Shown: positions 1 through 12,131, counted from the first letter of the stretch. The stretch: 64,000 nt of DNA from Crambe crambe (GCA_963924555.1 OZ004582.1:434001-498000); one strand, 5' to 3'. Notes: a model not told the origin generated them from the sequence alone. Program-made: numbers and translations.

Positions 1-300
1 CCACCAGCAGCAGCAGGTCAGAAGAAGAGTGTCACCAGGTAATTTGTTGTTATGTATTGTTCAGGTAATTCGTTGTTAATAGAACCCGGCCGGACTCTGC
101 CGCCGCCACCACTGCCATCGGCAGCGAGTCAGAGAAGCTAGCCGGACTCTGCCACCGCCACCAGTAGCAGGACACAAAAAGAGAGTGTCACCATCAGGTA
201 ATTCGTTGTTATTTGGTAGTCGGACTCTGCTGCCGCCACCAGCAGCAGCAGAGAACAAGCAAAAGAAAGTGGTATCACCTGGTAATTTACTTTTTAAGTA
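1..300. repeat. GC-rich imperfect tandem repeat with donor-like ends
   Basis: Three or four degenerate units of roughly 90-110 bases alternate a CCACCAGCAGCAG-type core, a CGGACTCTGCCGCC-type block and a GTCACCAGGTAATT-type block. The unit continues off the left edge. Each unit carries a GGTAATT string that resembles a splice donor, so this may be a multiplied exon edge rather than a satellite. Open frames here are low complexity and I do not call a protein. Confidence 0.6.
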
Positions 301-1876
301 TTTTACTGTTATTACTTGTATCTTGCTGATCTTATTGTCTGTGGGAACTCGCTATTCAACACTTACACACACTCGTTAATAATGATGACTCACAGGAAGT
401 TGATGATTGCACACACTCATGAATAATCATATCTCCCTTTTTTAGCCAGAGATAGTTAGGCATTCTACGTTCAGTTCCTGGAATGTGTTTATGTGATTAG
501 ACCTACCCAATAATGCAAACAAAATTTTTCAGTTCACCTACCCTTTAAACTATTCATACCAGAACCTGGTATAACTGAGCAGCCTCGCTGTAGGTGTTTC
601 CTATATGAATCCCACTTGGTATATGATCGAAGGCATGATTTACAGTAAACATGAAACTTGGGGTCACTTTTATGGATTCTGCATGTGTGAAGTGAGATTT
701 TCGAAACTTTTCGTTCCATAGGAACACGTTACATGAAAATAGTGATTCAACCTATGCATATTATTACAGGAGTCAAAGTGGTGAGAGACCGTATTTTCAC
801 AAGCCAAAGGCGTGTGAAAATACAACCTGAGTGAAATGACTCGCCATATTCCATGATGAGTGTACTAAATGAGTTATTCTATGGAGATGAGGAAGAGGGT
901 CCGATGATCTAGAGATCGTTGTTGTGCCACCTGTCATGCTACATCATTGTCTCAAGAGCAAGATTTGGATAGTGATGACGATTTTGGGATTTCACGAGCA
1001 CGCCAAACAATTATCCACTTCATTGTCAATGAATTCACCAGAAAATTTAATTATATTGGGTCAAATAAAGGACAGTTAATTATGTACAGAAAAAAAAAAC
1101 ATCAGTTAAAGGATGACTACACCAAACCAAAATGTCCCAGACTTCTCTCTCCATATCATGCACCACTGGCAACTTGACGGTCTCAAAACACGCATGAGAT
1201 CTGGGCAACTCTGAGTAGGGTAGATACTTCACCACCAATCCAGAATGAAAGCCCATTGGTGGCACCTCCCTTAACCCTGTCCAAAACGACAGGATGTCGT
1301 ACAGACTGGGTTGTGAAGCATCTGCAGGACCTACCATGGGGAGCAAGATAATATAGCCGCACTAGTTCATTTACGATAATTGAAGCACTTCACAAATTGA
1401 AACACGTATAAATAAACGATTATAATGAGGACCAATTCAATCTTTGCATTGAGGTATAAATAGTCAGATGACTGCAACTAAATGCTCTAGCTACATTGTC
1501 ACTGTAGCAGTGAGTGGCTGCTATCAAATAAAATTGATCCTAGTTCAGAGTTAAATACATGAGTCTTTCTTATATAGTGATCTTTGGCACTGGGGAGGGA
1601 TCCAGCCCACCACAATTTATCCAAGTCTCAACTCTCAAGATTTTGGAATGAGACTCAAGGTTTTGAATGAAATCTCAAGTTCTCAAGTCAACAGTACCAA
1701 ATCTCACTCCAACTCTTTGATACAACCACGAATAGTATATTGATTATTACAACTAAAACCACTACACTAGTTAATGTAAACTACTTAGTCTAATGGACCT
1801 AAAATACAGCTGCAATTCTCCATTTTTTTCTCAGTTGGGTTTTTTAGCTTTATTCACTGCTGAGAGCCTGTAGCTG
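301..1876. other. No gene recognised
   Basis: A+T-rich sequence with only short open frames, on both strands, that have no recognisable motif. I see no repeat or RNA gene. Confidence 0.5.
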
Positions 1877-2025
1877 ATGGCTGATTGTAGTGACTCTGAT
1901 TCGAGTTCTGAGGATACTGGATGTCCTCCTTCCAAGAGGAAATCTCTAGCTGATAAAACCAAATTCAGCACTGCTTGGACAAAGGAATTTACCTTCATTT
2001 CTTCTGTTAAAGGTGACCCATACAA
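1877..2025 (+). CDS. First exon of a BED/hAT-type zinc-finger-like gene
   Basis: The exon starts with ATG and encodes 49 residues: an acidic serine-rich head (MADCSDSDSSSEDTG), a basic PPSKRKS patch, then FSTAWTKEFTFISSVKGDPY. It ends at a consensus donor, GTGAGT. The W-x2-EF block followed by a KGDxxY string matches the start of invertebrate hAT-related proteins, where the next exon carries a C-x2-C zinc finger. I could not find that exon downstream, so this is an orphan or decayed first exon. The hAT-like exon at 13,508 could belong to the same family, but nothing links them. Family assignment is by remembered pattern only. Confidence 0.45.
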
Positions 2026-5000
2026 GTGAGTTATTTTAACAATTAATAATAGGATCAACTTTGGGAGTTTCTCCAGCTTGTTGACAAGCCCATGTATATA
2101 CTAGGTCTAACACTGTATAAAACAAACAGTATAACTCTACTTATATTATTCTTGTACCACTCTATAAGATGCTTCAAACACTGGTATAGAACCAATTATA
2201 TCATTCTATAGTTCAATACTATAACAACCAAGTCATTATGATATGATAATTATACAAATATGGTTCCCCACTGGTACACGAAAATAAAACGTTGCCTTCT
2301 CTGATATCACCGTAGACAAGCTCACAGCTTGTGTAGTTCGGCGATCCAGTCCAAAGCGCTATCAATGTGATTCAAGAAAACGGGCTTTTCAAGTACACCA
2401 CTAAACACAGCAGAGTATGATTCTTTCCGACAACTTGTAGGTTCAGGTTTTCGTAGTAGCCAAGGAGCTTCATTAAGTACATGTTAGGTTTTTAGCTAAC
2501 TTTAGCACTTCATTTGAACCCTTTGTACTTGTAATTGATTTTTTCACCGGATGGAGGGTTTTCCCAGAGCCGGTCACATATTCTAGATTCTGATTTTTGC
2601 TCAGCCGTAGAAGGTATTTTGGCTTCATCGGAGGGGGCTTTACAGCTTAGTTTTTAAGTTAATTTTCCCTAGCAACCATGCGTGGGCGGAGTGTGCCTGC
2701 ACCATTAAATATCACATCTGCAAGTACATAAGTTAGTGCATTGTAGTCTAGCTTTCTTGCACTTACGGCTTGTACAGCTTCGGCTGGATTTGCAGGAGGA
2801 TCAGTCACAGGCGGTTGAAGATGAGCATGATAGATCAAACGAATAGCTCCATTGAAGTTTTTAGCCACAGCATTTTCTTTTTGGTAGCTACTACAACTAC
2901 AGGAACTTCAGCTTTTGATTGGTTCAAAGCTACAGCCGGAACTATAGGGTGGTAAGGCAGTCTGTTGCTGCTACAGTAGCTACTGGTTCTATTTCTATAC
3001 CCAAATTATTGGCAGTAGGAAACTGAGTAATGCTGATACCCGTTCCATGAAAAGATCGGGATTATCAACACCACCTACTACTACAAATGCTAATCCCAAG
3101 ATATTTAAGTTCCTCTATTACGCACAAATGAATGAACTTTCGAACCAATATATAGAAGAAGATATAGAGGAAGAGGAGGCTCACGGATAACAAAGTGTCT
3201 GTAAAAACTCTTTACTGAATCATTCTTGGAGTTGAAAAGTATTAATGATATAGTGAGAGAACACTATGTATTCATATGGCTATCTTGATTGGATCCATTA
3301 GAGATGAGAAACTTAGATTGTAAGGCACACACTCTTTCGAGGAAAGTACCCCTTTGCTTTGACTACATAGGTACTATCGGGTCCTATTAGGTCATTCTCC
3401 TTTTCTCTGGTTTTCAAGAAATCTTGTCCAGTTTTTCTTTATTATTCCTATTGGTTGCCTTAGACATTTCCTTGTAGATATTGTCTAATAATTCCTGCAG
3501 CCTTTTTATTTCACGTTGTTGTTTTTTTTGAGCAATGGAAACTGTTAAATGAATAGTATGAGTTCGGTTGTACTGAAGTGACACGAGCTCATTTTTCCCA
3601 AAAGACACATACAATGTCACTGGACATTTCACTGATCTACAGACAGAAAAAAAAATTGAGGAAGTAACAAGCCTGCCAGTTCACCCTCACCGCCGACAAA
3701 ATGGGAACAGGACTCCATAAAGTGTATTGTGCAATTATTAATGCCAACTCCACCCGTCAGACACCCAGAACAACCCTGGTCTGCTCCACTGGGGTTGCAT
3801 CTAGCAAAGCTATAATGGCACTTGTAGCTTATCAGTGCTTATGGACTAGGACACCAGACATTCTTACACAATGTGGCCTTCTAAATTTCCATGGTGTAGC
3901 TCTGCTGACCATCGAAATTGAGAGAGTTTATTACCTATCACTCTGAAAACTGAGTAGTGGATCTTATTCTGTACACAATGAAATATTTCAATTCAAGAGT
4001 ATCTAGCAATTGTGACAAGTTTTACCTGTTAGTTAAAATCACAAGAACTATGAAATTATGAATGGAGGGGATTATCACAGAGCCTTCCAGAAGGAACATG
4101 GGTGTCTGGTGGAGGGCTGGAGCATCCATGCCAGTATGTTTTGCATGGCAAGAAAAAGTACAAGCCCCAAGTGAGACAGATTCTGAAAGGGCTGAAGAAC
4201 TTAAAGAAAAAAAAAGATGACTCTTGAATTATGAAACACTATTTAGCTGAACTGTATAACGAATCTGTTCTGCATAAAAGTACCCACGTGAATGTAAGTA
4301 CCCATTTCAATTACGAATTCGATTAGAAGTACCGGTACTTATGCTCCCAAGAATACAGTATTACACTGAAGGTGACTATAGTGAGGTGAAGTATGATGAT
4401 GACTGGTGAAAGAATCCTATTTTATGGTAACCTGGGAAACTGCATTTTGTATGGACATGCTACATAGGCTTGATAAGGAAATATTAATGGACAAATAAGT
4501 TACAAGCAATGGCAGTGTGCGCAGCAGAAGATGCTGGATTTGTTGAATACAAAGACTTGGCAGGAAGTGTCAAAACAGGATGCATGAATACACCCGAGCA
4601 AAAAAGTTTGTTTTGTACCTCCCACAAGCCGAAAGTGCCATCATCTTCTAATCCACTGGGATATCATGAAGTAATAGAAATGATACGTGCAGTCATGTGG
4701 TTAGTACTACAGTAGTTAGGTATTGGCCCACACGAGACTAAGTTGGTTGATCGATTGATCGCATCACTACTGCTATCTAGGCTAGCTGAAGACTAAGAAA
4801 TCTTTTGGCACATGGCCGAAAGGATCACAAATCTACTTAGCTCAGCTCAGATAACCTACAGCCAGAGCTAAAATTAGAATCAGAGCTAAGGCTATGCTAG
4901 CTAGCTGCTGCATGTGCTGTGCATGCTGTGTGCATAGAGTGGAGGCTACACCATGTTCAGCTGCCTGCTATCCAACTCTTCTGGTTTCATTTCAACTGAA

Positions 5001-5078
5001 AATCTTGTGTACGGTCCTCTGGGGATGCTTTTATCTTTTTATATTTGCTGAGACTATTTGAAGATCAATAACTTCGGA
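2026..5078. other. No gene supported
   Basis: Only weak open frames are present. The minus-strand frame 2,659-2,868 contains a proline-rich QPPVTDPPANPAEAVQ string, and the minus-strand frame 3,414-3,632 is lysine- and glutamate-rich and could form a coiled coil. Neither has a recognisable family. A GCCGGTCACATATT string near 2,570 resembles the repeat seen at 38.9 and 39.7 kb. Confidence 0.4.
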
Positions 5079-5440
5079 TCAATCCAAATCACGTTGTAGG
5101 GGGTGAATATAAGTTCTTGCATTGCCTACACGTTCCTTAAGGTGATGGGGAGAAGAATGAGCTACACTTGACAATATTTGAATTTTTCTTCTATTGGCAA
5201 CACATCTACACAATTCAAACCCCTTCATTTTGGAAAAACTGCATCTCGAAACTCTTCAGCACTTGCATTCAGTGATGGAAATTCATTCACTCTTTCCCCA
5301 AGTCCAGCTTTCAATAATTCATCTTTGTCAGCATCAGTGGTAGGTATCTTCTCTTGATCACAATATCCCAAACACACAAAATGGTGTTTCCACGCACACT
5401 TTCTTGATTTCTTAAAGGCACTACTCACTTCATCTTTCAA
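5079..5440 (-). pseudogene. Broken invertebrate domain of unknown function
   Basis: The first part reads CAWKHHFVCLGYCDQEKIP, then TTDADKDELLKAGLGER and SAEEFRDAVFPK. After a one-base shift near 5,228 the next frame continues MKGFELCRCVANRRKI and ends NARTYIHPLQRDLD followed by a stop. The W-x-H-x-F-x-CL, PTTDAxKxELLxAGLGE and YIxPLQRDL elements are a recurring domain in predicted marine-invertebrate proteins; I know no function for it. The total length of about 120 residues fits one domain. The frameshift and the absence of neighbouring exons argue for a pseudogene or a relic carried by a repeat. Confidence 0.5.
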
Positions 5441-5621
5441 GCTTTGTCAATGCATGGAGTGCTTTATCAGCTGCTTGCACCAGAAGAATGAATAAGCTTA
5501 CTTTTACAATACACAATGCAGTGAACTGCTTTCTACCTTTAGAATGTAAACTACTTTGCTTGTGCTTCATTTGCTATATTATATTAAATCACTAATATGC
5601 ATTTTAAAAATTATAGCTATC

Positions 5622-5762
5622 ATGGGGGAGGAAGAAGATGAACTGGAGGAAGAAGATATAGAATCTAGTAAAGTAATGGCTTCCCTAGCTTTCTCCAAAT
5701 CCTCGGTAATGAAGGACTGGGCTATCCTTAACAAAAAAAGAGCAGCTGCAAGAGCTAACTGA
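5622..5762 (+). CDS. Short acidic open frame, possible last exon
   Basis: From the ATG at 5,622 the frame reads MGEEEDELEEEDIESSKVM, then LAFSKSSVMKDWAILNKKR and a stop. The acidic tract followed by a basic amphipathic end is protein-like and resembles the C terminus of some larger proteins, but no domain is recognisable. I see no convincing splice acceptor just upstream, so it could be chance. Confidence 0.2.
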   Translation: MGEEEDELEEEDIESSKVMASLAFSKSSVMKDWAILNKKRAAARAN

Positions 5763-6483
5763 ACACGTGTTCATTATTTGCGTGTGCGAAATAAGTGCGC
5801 ACCTAATTGGTTAAAAAGGGAAAATCGATAAGCGTTCAAACGAGATTCTTAAGTTGCCTCCATGGACTTTTGGCGGTCTTGGCGTTCCATATTGATACAT
5901 GCAAAGCACAAGACCCTGTTTAATAGCAGTAAGGTACAAACCATTGTGAACTGTCAAGTGTTTCAAACCCAGATGAGTATGATCAGTCATAGGAGAGAGG
6001 TTCAGCTATCTTTATACCAACTTTGAAGTTAATATAGTTCGTCAGAACATTAGTTGTGCAAATCCAGTCGAAAACCAATATTTCTCCCGTTTGCTATTAT
6101 TGTGGTGTTGAGGAAGAGTATCTAATGAAGATGATGCATTTGAGAAGTAAGTATGCTGTTGTATGACCAAAGAAAATGCCCACGACCAGAAAATTAACCT
6201 TCTCAATACAAAATAAACTTTTGTGTTCATAATATGTGACAGGCTATAGGAAAAGGGGGCACTTCACGCAAAAATTCAAAATGGAGTTATTAATACCACG
6301 CTATAGCTCATTACCTTAGAATTTCACCGATACTACGCTTGAGGCTAAATCTTAAACCACCGCGGAGCTATAAGCGCTTGAAGTGCATCACCTCAGAGAA
6401 AGATTGAATAAGCGTTTTGCAATAAACGGCGTCTAAACATTGAACTTCCCCTTGAAAATTTTGATGTACTAAGTCTAAGCCAG
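5763..6483. other. No gene recognised
   Basis: A+T-rich spacer before the reverse-transcriptase fossil. It may include 5' flanking sequence of that element, but I see no terminal structure. Confidence 0.4.
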
Positions 6484-7487
6484 ATGACCTGTTGTCGCTG
6501 TAACCGTACAGGCAAGTGCCAGAACTGTTCTTGTGTGAAAGAAGGGAAGGAGTGCGACAACTGCCTGCCAGGCAGGCTGGGGAGATGTGGGAACAGAGTC
6601 ATCAATGCTGCAGCCGACAAGACTCATACTCAGACGTCCACTCCAAATAATGCACACTCATCGCTCAGACAACCTTCCACAGAATCATCACACCAATTAT
6701 ATCACCACCAGTGTGAGCAAGAAGAAGAGCTCGATTCTAACTCAACAAAGGAGAATAACAAGGAATCTCCTTTACCTCCCTTTCAGCCTGCCAGTGAACC
6801 ATCTTTCGTGTGGGGGGAGGTGGATGGTGAATGTTTCATAAAATTGATTGATGCCTGCTACAAGGAGGTAGTTCACTGGAGAAGGAACTACTTCATGATA
6901 CCATCAGGAAAGGCCGGCAAGGATTTCGTCACAGAACTCACCAGGTTGTTAAGAGCTTTTGCTGATGGGTCCACTCTAGAGTGTGTTGCTCTTAAGGCTG
7001 CAATGGTAATGCCTCCGCTATTGATGCAGTCCTATTTGGTAGCCTTGATTGTAAAGTTCTTCCTTCATATAAAAGAGCATTGATATTTCCCTTTCTCCAC
7101 TCAATCAAACGACGCTCTAATAAAAACACGGGCAACGAACGAAATCGAAAGAGCAGCTTGCACACATGTTTTCACAGATGATGGCTAAAGGGAAGGTAAA
7201 GGATGCCTTATGCCTGCTTACAAATAAAGCAAAGGGCAAGGTGTTACCCTTGGAGAAGTACCAGGCAGCCAAGACAAAAACGTACATCACAGGAGAAACA
7301 CCCACCTGCAAAGCCTGTAAATCCCTCAGCCGTGTTGGAAGTGTCAGAACCATTGGGGCCTCATCCAGCGATATTTGACAGTATTGATGGCGATTTAATC
7401 AGACAGGTGACGATCCGGATGAATGGTGCTGCCGGCCCCTCTGGTTTAGATGCAGCAAGTTGGAAGAGACTCTGCACTTCCTTTAGA
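6484..7487 (+). mobile_element. Reverse-transcriptase element fossil, N-terminal part
   Basis: The segment begins with a cysteine-rich domain of CXC/TSO1-like spacing (CCRCNRTGKCQNC, then CDNCLPGRLGRCGN), followed by a low-complexity linker and a segment rich in W and F. It ends in GAAGPSGLDAASWKRLC, the motif that opens the reverse-transcriptase domain in a family of invertebrate retroelements. These are known to me as non-LTR-like, though I am not certain of the class. The protein is broken in several places and stops abruptly where the RecQ-like gene on the other strand begins. A C-terminal piece of the same family lies at 25,246-25,505. It is probably old. Confidence 0.6.
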
Positions 7488-7489
7488 GC

Positions 7490-9277
7490 TCATTTTCTTA
7501 ACCTTTCACAATTGTTGTCATCATTTAATAGCCATTGAGGAAGCAGCAACTGTTGGCCAGACTCAAGAGCAGATATGCCTCCATCGGTTTTGTTTATAAT
7601 CCCTTGAATACCATAATGTTGGCTTTTCTTGATTATTGACCTCAATTGCTTTTTAGCTAGTCCAAGAACATGGCACTTTCTAATAAATGTTCTCCACCAT
7701 TTTTTAACTGTGTCCCCTTGAATTTCCATATGACATGGATGATTTATCATGGAGATTAGTCCATGCTAAAGAGGTACCTCTGATCCATTGTGTGATTTTG
7801 AGTTCACCTTTAGGACCAAGGACATCAATTGCATTATAGAGAATCTCTAATTCTTTTATCATGTCAATTTCACAAACTTCAGATTCATTGCTGCATACAT
7901 CACAACATTCGTTGGAACTTGATACAGTTTCGGTTTCTTCACCAACAAGTTCTAGCAACATTTTTCTACGACATTTATTTGCAAGATCTGCCATCACATA
8001 CTTCCAAGAGTCTGAAAACTCATTTAAAATTCGGCTGCAATGGTCATGATTGACAAGATGACCTTTTATCCATGCACCAGCATGATCAACATTAGATAAA
8101 TTGTAGAATATTGTTGCTTTAGCTGGCTGGCCATCTCTTCCAGCACGCCCAAGTTCTTGGGCCCAACTACACATGTTTTCTGGAACACCATAGCGGATAA
8201 TATGCCGAATATCTGGTTTATTAATACCCATACCAAATGCACTTGTTGCGACCATTACTTTCACTTCTCCATTTTCCCACTTTTCAAAGCTCTCACTCCT
8301 TGCTTTAATGTCCATCTCACCATAATAAGCAACTGAGTAGATCCCATTTTCACTTAGCTCACTCATTATAAGGCCAACATTATCAATGAAATCAGTGTAG
8401 ATTATAGCACATTCTGGATCCTGTAATAACTCTGTAACCCGTGATGCAAAATAAGAGAAATTCTTTTTTCCCATACATGGCATTTCTTCACATGCAAGAG
8501 TGACATTTGGCCTGTCAATGCTACCTTTAGTAACAATTGTTGACTAATACTGTTTTCTACAGGAGGTGGAGCAGTAGCAGTTAGGCATAGCAATGGAATT
8601 GATGGAAACACATCTTTCAGTATTTCTAAATTCTTATAAGCTGCCCTAAATTCTTGCCAGTAGTGAAACAAATGTGCCTCATCCAATGCAATTACTGGAG
8701 TCACTAATACAATGTTTGCATCACTTTTTCCAGACAATACATGATCCTCTTTTTGGCGATCCAACTGAGCTGATCCCAAGAAGATAGCTTTAATCCCGTA
8801 CTGTTCACAATTTTTTACATGATCTTGCATTAAACTTATTGTTGGTGTTATTACTATTGCAATTTTATTCATGTATACGGCAGGGAATTGAAAGCATAAT
8901 GACTTACCACTGCCAGTTGGTTGGATCACTAAACAGTCACTTCCAGCACATAAAGCCTTAATAATCTTCTTTTGGTAATCTCTGAATTTTGTAATACTAA
9001 ACTTTTCAGCCAAGGTCATGATCATAGATGCTTCTTCAAATGCTGCACTAGTGTTTGGTGAGTCAGTGATCTCATCATCCCAAGAATTTAAACTAGTCTC
9101 TTGGGCAGTAAAATCAATATTATTTGAATTTAATGTGGGTTGGCTTAAATCTTGCACTGAGCTAAAAGATTCTTCACTATTAGCACTGGCAACTAGACAC
9201 AACTGTACATGTTGAAGATGGTACCCAAAGGAGTCAATGTTTCGCATAGTACAAGGAATAGATGCAGAACTCTCCAA
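7490..9277 (-). pseudogene. RecQ-like DNA helicase, transposon-type, decayed
   Basis: RecQ helicases are ATP-driven 3'-5' DNA-unwinding enzymes. Reading right to left, the first frame has the Q-motif region FSITKFRDYQKKIIKAL, Walker A (QPTGSGKS), the TPTISLMQDH motif, a DEAH box (ALDEAHLFHYWQEF) and LTATAPP. The second frame has CAIIYTDF, motif V (ATSAFGMGINKPDIR), motif VI (QELGRAGRDGQ) and the RecQ zinc-binding residues (CRRKMLLELV, ECCDVC). A third frame, 7,490-7,750, continues the C terminus (CHVLGLAKKQLRSIIKKSQ). Frame changes occur near 8,520 and 7,745. The stretch between VLVTP and the DEAH box is about 20 residues shorter than usual. It lies beside a tyrosine recombinase on the other strand. 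Multicopy genes of this type in sponges look mobile rather than housekeeping. Confidence 0.85.
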
Positions 9278-9723
9278 CCTATGATAATATGATGTATTAT
9301 ATAAGTTAGTTAAAAATACCTGAACAATCCTGTGTCCTTACTTGTGGTGCTGAAAAGCACTGGTAACAGAAACAAAATGAACAAGAGCATCTTCATCTTT
9401 AACTCACAGACTAACTTTCCCGCCAAAAACGTGGTAATATTATTGGTGACCTTTGTCAGGATGTGGCAAATTGGAAATTGAACCTCGCTCTAACGGCTGC
9501 ATTTTTGTATAGCTACAATGGCTTAAACACAGTAAGCTATAACTACTGCATTGTTTGTCAAAATAGCATGTACCCCAGGCCCCTCTGACGCTGGTGATAT
9601 GTTCAATGTAGCTAGCTATCACTAGACGAGTAGATGGTGAACCATACCCGCCAGATTCATTGTATTCCATCTGTTCTGGTCTTAATCGGAGTTTAAAATT
9701 TGGTGATAGATCTGATATTATAT

Positions 9724-10363
9724 TTTATCGGATGTAGACTTCTCACGATTTCGAGGTATTTTGGATTCCGAAATAAAGAGGCTCCGTAGCACTGGAAAAT
9801 ACCAGAAAAAGAAGGCCAAGGTAATTGAAAAGGATGATGAAAATATTGTGGGATAAAGGTATCCTTGGTGATCACTGTCCTCAAGTCCTTGTTAACACTA
9901 CATAGGACTCTATTTTGCAAAGACTAACCAAGGAGGTTTGCTTCACTGTAAAAAACAGCCTAAGCAAGTTATCCACCATTCTAATGTGGACAACCCTGAG
10001 CGATGTCTGGTACGACTTTTTACTCTGTATAATTCAAAGTGCCCAAGCCAGATGAGGCATTTTATTTGAGGCCACTGAGTAAGCCACATCCACTCCTATT
10101 AGTTCCATCCCAGGCCTCTTCAAGGCAAGGGTACTATACCAACCATTCCCTTAGGGCTACATCTGCAACCAGGTTATTTGATGTTGGTGTTGACGAACAG
10201 CTTGTAATGTCATGTACTGGTCATGCCAGTAGTTCTGGTGTTCGTTAATATAAACGGATAACAAAGAACCTACAAGAGAAAACGTCCAAAGTTCTTAATA
10301 GTGCATGTGGTGCTGCTAATAATGTGATTGAAAAAGCGATGGTCCGAATCCAAGACTGAACTA
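9724..10363 (+). pseudogene. Crypton-like tyrosine recombinase, decayed
   Basis: The C-terminal part reads GYYTNHSLRATSATRLFDVG, then DEQLVMSCTGHASSSGVR. This is the H-x-L-R and TGH box of tyrosine recombinases in the Crypton/DUF3504 group, related to the tails of KIAA1958 and ZMYM proteins. Upstream, in more than one frame, are DFSRFRGILDSEIKRL, a KGILGDHCPQVLVNTT-like segment and VIHHSNVDNPERCLVRLF, all in the order expected for the family. The tyrosine lies just past the ORF end, where the remains read YKRITKNLQEKT. There are several frame changes and a stop. Cryptons are DNA transposons that cut and rejoin DNA through a covalent tyrosine link. No termini were identified. Confidence 0.7.
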
Positions 10364-10399
10364 ACTACTTGTTTGGAAGATAAGCTTCCAGGACCGAAC

Positions 10400-11010
10400 T
10401 AACATTTGATGATGGCCCATGATACTGCAAGCTCAATAATGGCATATCGAGACTCTGCGTCAGAGAGGAATCGGGATCCTGCTTGTATGAGAACCCATGT
10501 ATCTCCGGATTTCTGTTTAGTATAGGCGTGTGGGCCTCTGTTGGTCAAAAAAGGAGAGTGCTGAGGCGAGAGACTGCTTTGCTGTGTTGAATGCTTGGTT
10601 GAAGTCTGGTGACCACAAGAACTCATTCCTGGTGCTGAGGATGGGTTGTAACGGGACTAATAGCCCAGCAACAGTGGCTGTACATGCTGATAGCTGGTTG
10701 GCTAGTCCAAAGAAGGCACGAAAGTCAGTGCAGTTTGCAGGTGTGGGGGAGTTCGATATCGCTGTGGTAATGGACTTGTCAATGTGATACCCCTCTGCTG
10801 AGATGGTGAATACAGCAAAATCCACTTTTGCTTGAGCAGTGTTCAATGTTATTTTTTTTCAGCACACCGTTGTAAGAACTGCTCGACGTGATTGGTGTGT
10901 TGTGCTGCATCACTGTCATAGATGATTACATCATCTACAACACGGCAGTACAGTCTGTTCTCTCTAATAGTCCACCAATAGTCATCATAATCAGAAAGCA
11001 TATCACTATC
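10400..11010 (-). mobile_element. Ty3/gypsy-like pol fossil (RT and RNase H part)
   Basis: Minus-strand frames contain a VVDDVIIYDSDA string (a YxDD-type region), then RAFFGLANQLSA and SPDFNQAFNTAKQSLASA, then an RNase H-like SRFLSDAESRYAIIELA block. This order is the RT-to-RNase H part of Ty3/gypsy-like pol genes. No gag, integrase or LTR is visible, so it is an internal fragment. It is broken in a few places and looks old. Confidence 0.7.
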
Positions 11011-11261
11011 AATAGTCTCTGTGGCAGTCTCTGAGACAGGAGTGAAGAAGTCTCCTAATACAGTTTGGCTCTTCTACTTCTGGTGACTCATTGCCATCAT
11101 CAGTAGAATACAGATAAATTTCCAAATTTGAATGATAACAAGGACTTATAAGTTAGTACATGGCATTGCCTAGATCATACCAGATCGAAATTGAATCATT
11201 AAAGCATGGCCGTACCACTACAATTATCATTGATTATTCAGTATTTGCATTCTATGTTTAC

Positions 11262-11405
11262 CTTTCGTAGAAGTGGTAGTGTGTTGCTAAAATGGATATT
11301 TCTGGCCTCAAAATCTGAGAATGCCAGTTGCTCAGGACACCTTTCAAGAAGGACAGGGAAGTCAAACGTAAATCCATTGTGGGCCACTAGAACTTGGATA
11401 TGTTA
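11262..11405 (-). pseudogene. DEDDh exonuclease exon fragment
   Basis: The minus strand reads VLVAHNGFTFDFPVLLERC, then NIHFSNTLPLLRKV, and ends at a good donor (AAAG|GTAAAC). The HNGxxFDFPxL string is the ExoII motif of DEDDh 3'-5' exonucleases of the TREX/epsilon type. The same exon with the same donor position occurs at 30,826-31,110 (VLVAHNGFPFDFPILLAEV). The upstream side is cut close to a MITE that begins at 11,428. Such exonuclease genes are multicopy in sponge-like genomes and are probably carried by transposons. Only one exon is present. Confidence 0.6.
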
Positions 11406-11427
11406 TAGCTATTTTGTGAGCTAGCTA

Positions 11428-11799
11428 CAGTGGCGTATCTAGAATTTGAACTAGGAGGGTGCTAGATAATGCGCGCGAAATTTTTTTGCGAACCACGCCC
11501 TCTTTTGATTAACCACACCCTCTTTATTATACCCAGATGATGGCTAAGTATTAGCTACCCTACTTTACCAGCGTACAGGATCAAAAAGTGCCGGGCGCAT
11601 GCACCTCGCCGATGTCACGCGATGTGATTATTGAACTCTGACCCAATGCTGCTCTTTCTGTAAGTGTAATAACTGCTTGCTAGATGATCAGCTTTAAATA
11701 ATTGGATAGATAACTATACTAGCGAGCCTACTGAAAAAGCTAGCTAGCAGCTGAGGGGAGTGCTCGAGCACCCTGAGCACCTCGCTAGATACGCCACTG
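11428..11799. mobile_element. MITE, hAT-like termini
   Basis: This 372-base element has perfect 15-base terminal inverted repeats (CAGTGGCGTATCTAG at the left, its complement at the right) and no coding capacity. CAGTGGCGxATC starts are typical of hAT-related elements. The flanking bases GCTAGCTA and AGCTAGGA are similar but not an exact 8-base duplication. It sits just upstream of the exonuclease exon on the other strand. Confidence 0.75.
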
Positions 11800-12131
11800 A
11801 GCTAGGAGCTAAAGAGTCTCTATCCTAATTCCAGAGGACTCAGCCCTAGATCAATTCGCAGATACTGCAAGACAAATGACATTCACCGCACTTCAAGATT
11901 GCCACAATCAAGCTTGGATACCCTGCTTTTATAGGAAAGGTGGGAGAGGGAAAATCATCGTGCTACTGCATAGTAGTATAACCCTTCGTTCTATAATACA
12001 GGGAGATAATATTCGTCAGTTACGATTTTCATGTGCTGCATGCACTTCTACCCTGTCCTGTATGTTCCTTGACAGCAAATTTCCTCACTTTTGCCACTGC
12101 TAGTGCTAGAGCCTTTAAACCAAGCACTCGG

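Noticed and set aside
1080-1346. 88-codon minus-strand open frame
   Set aside because: No motif, splice signal or repeat support.
7490-9277. Cellular BLM/WRN/RECQ helicase
   Set aside because: Frame changes, no HRDC or exonuclease domain, and the transposon setting point to the multicopy transposon-type RecQ-like family.
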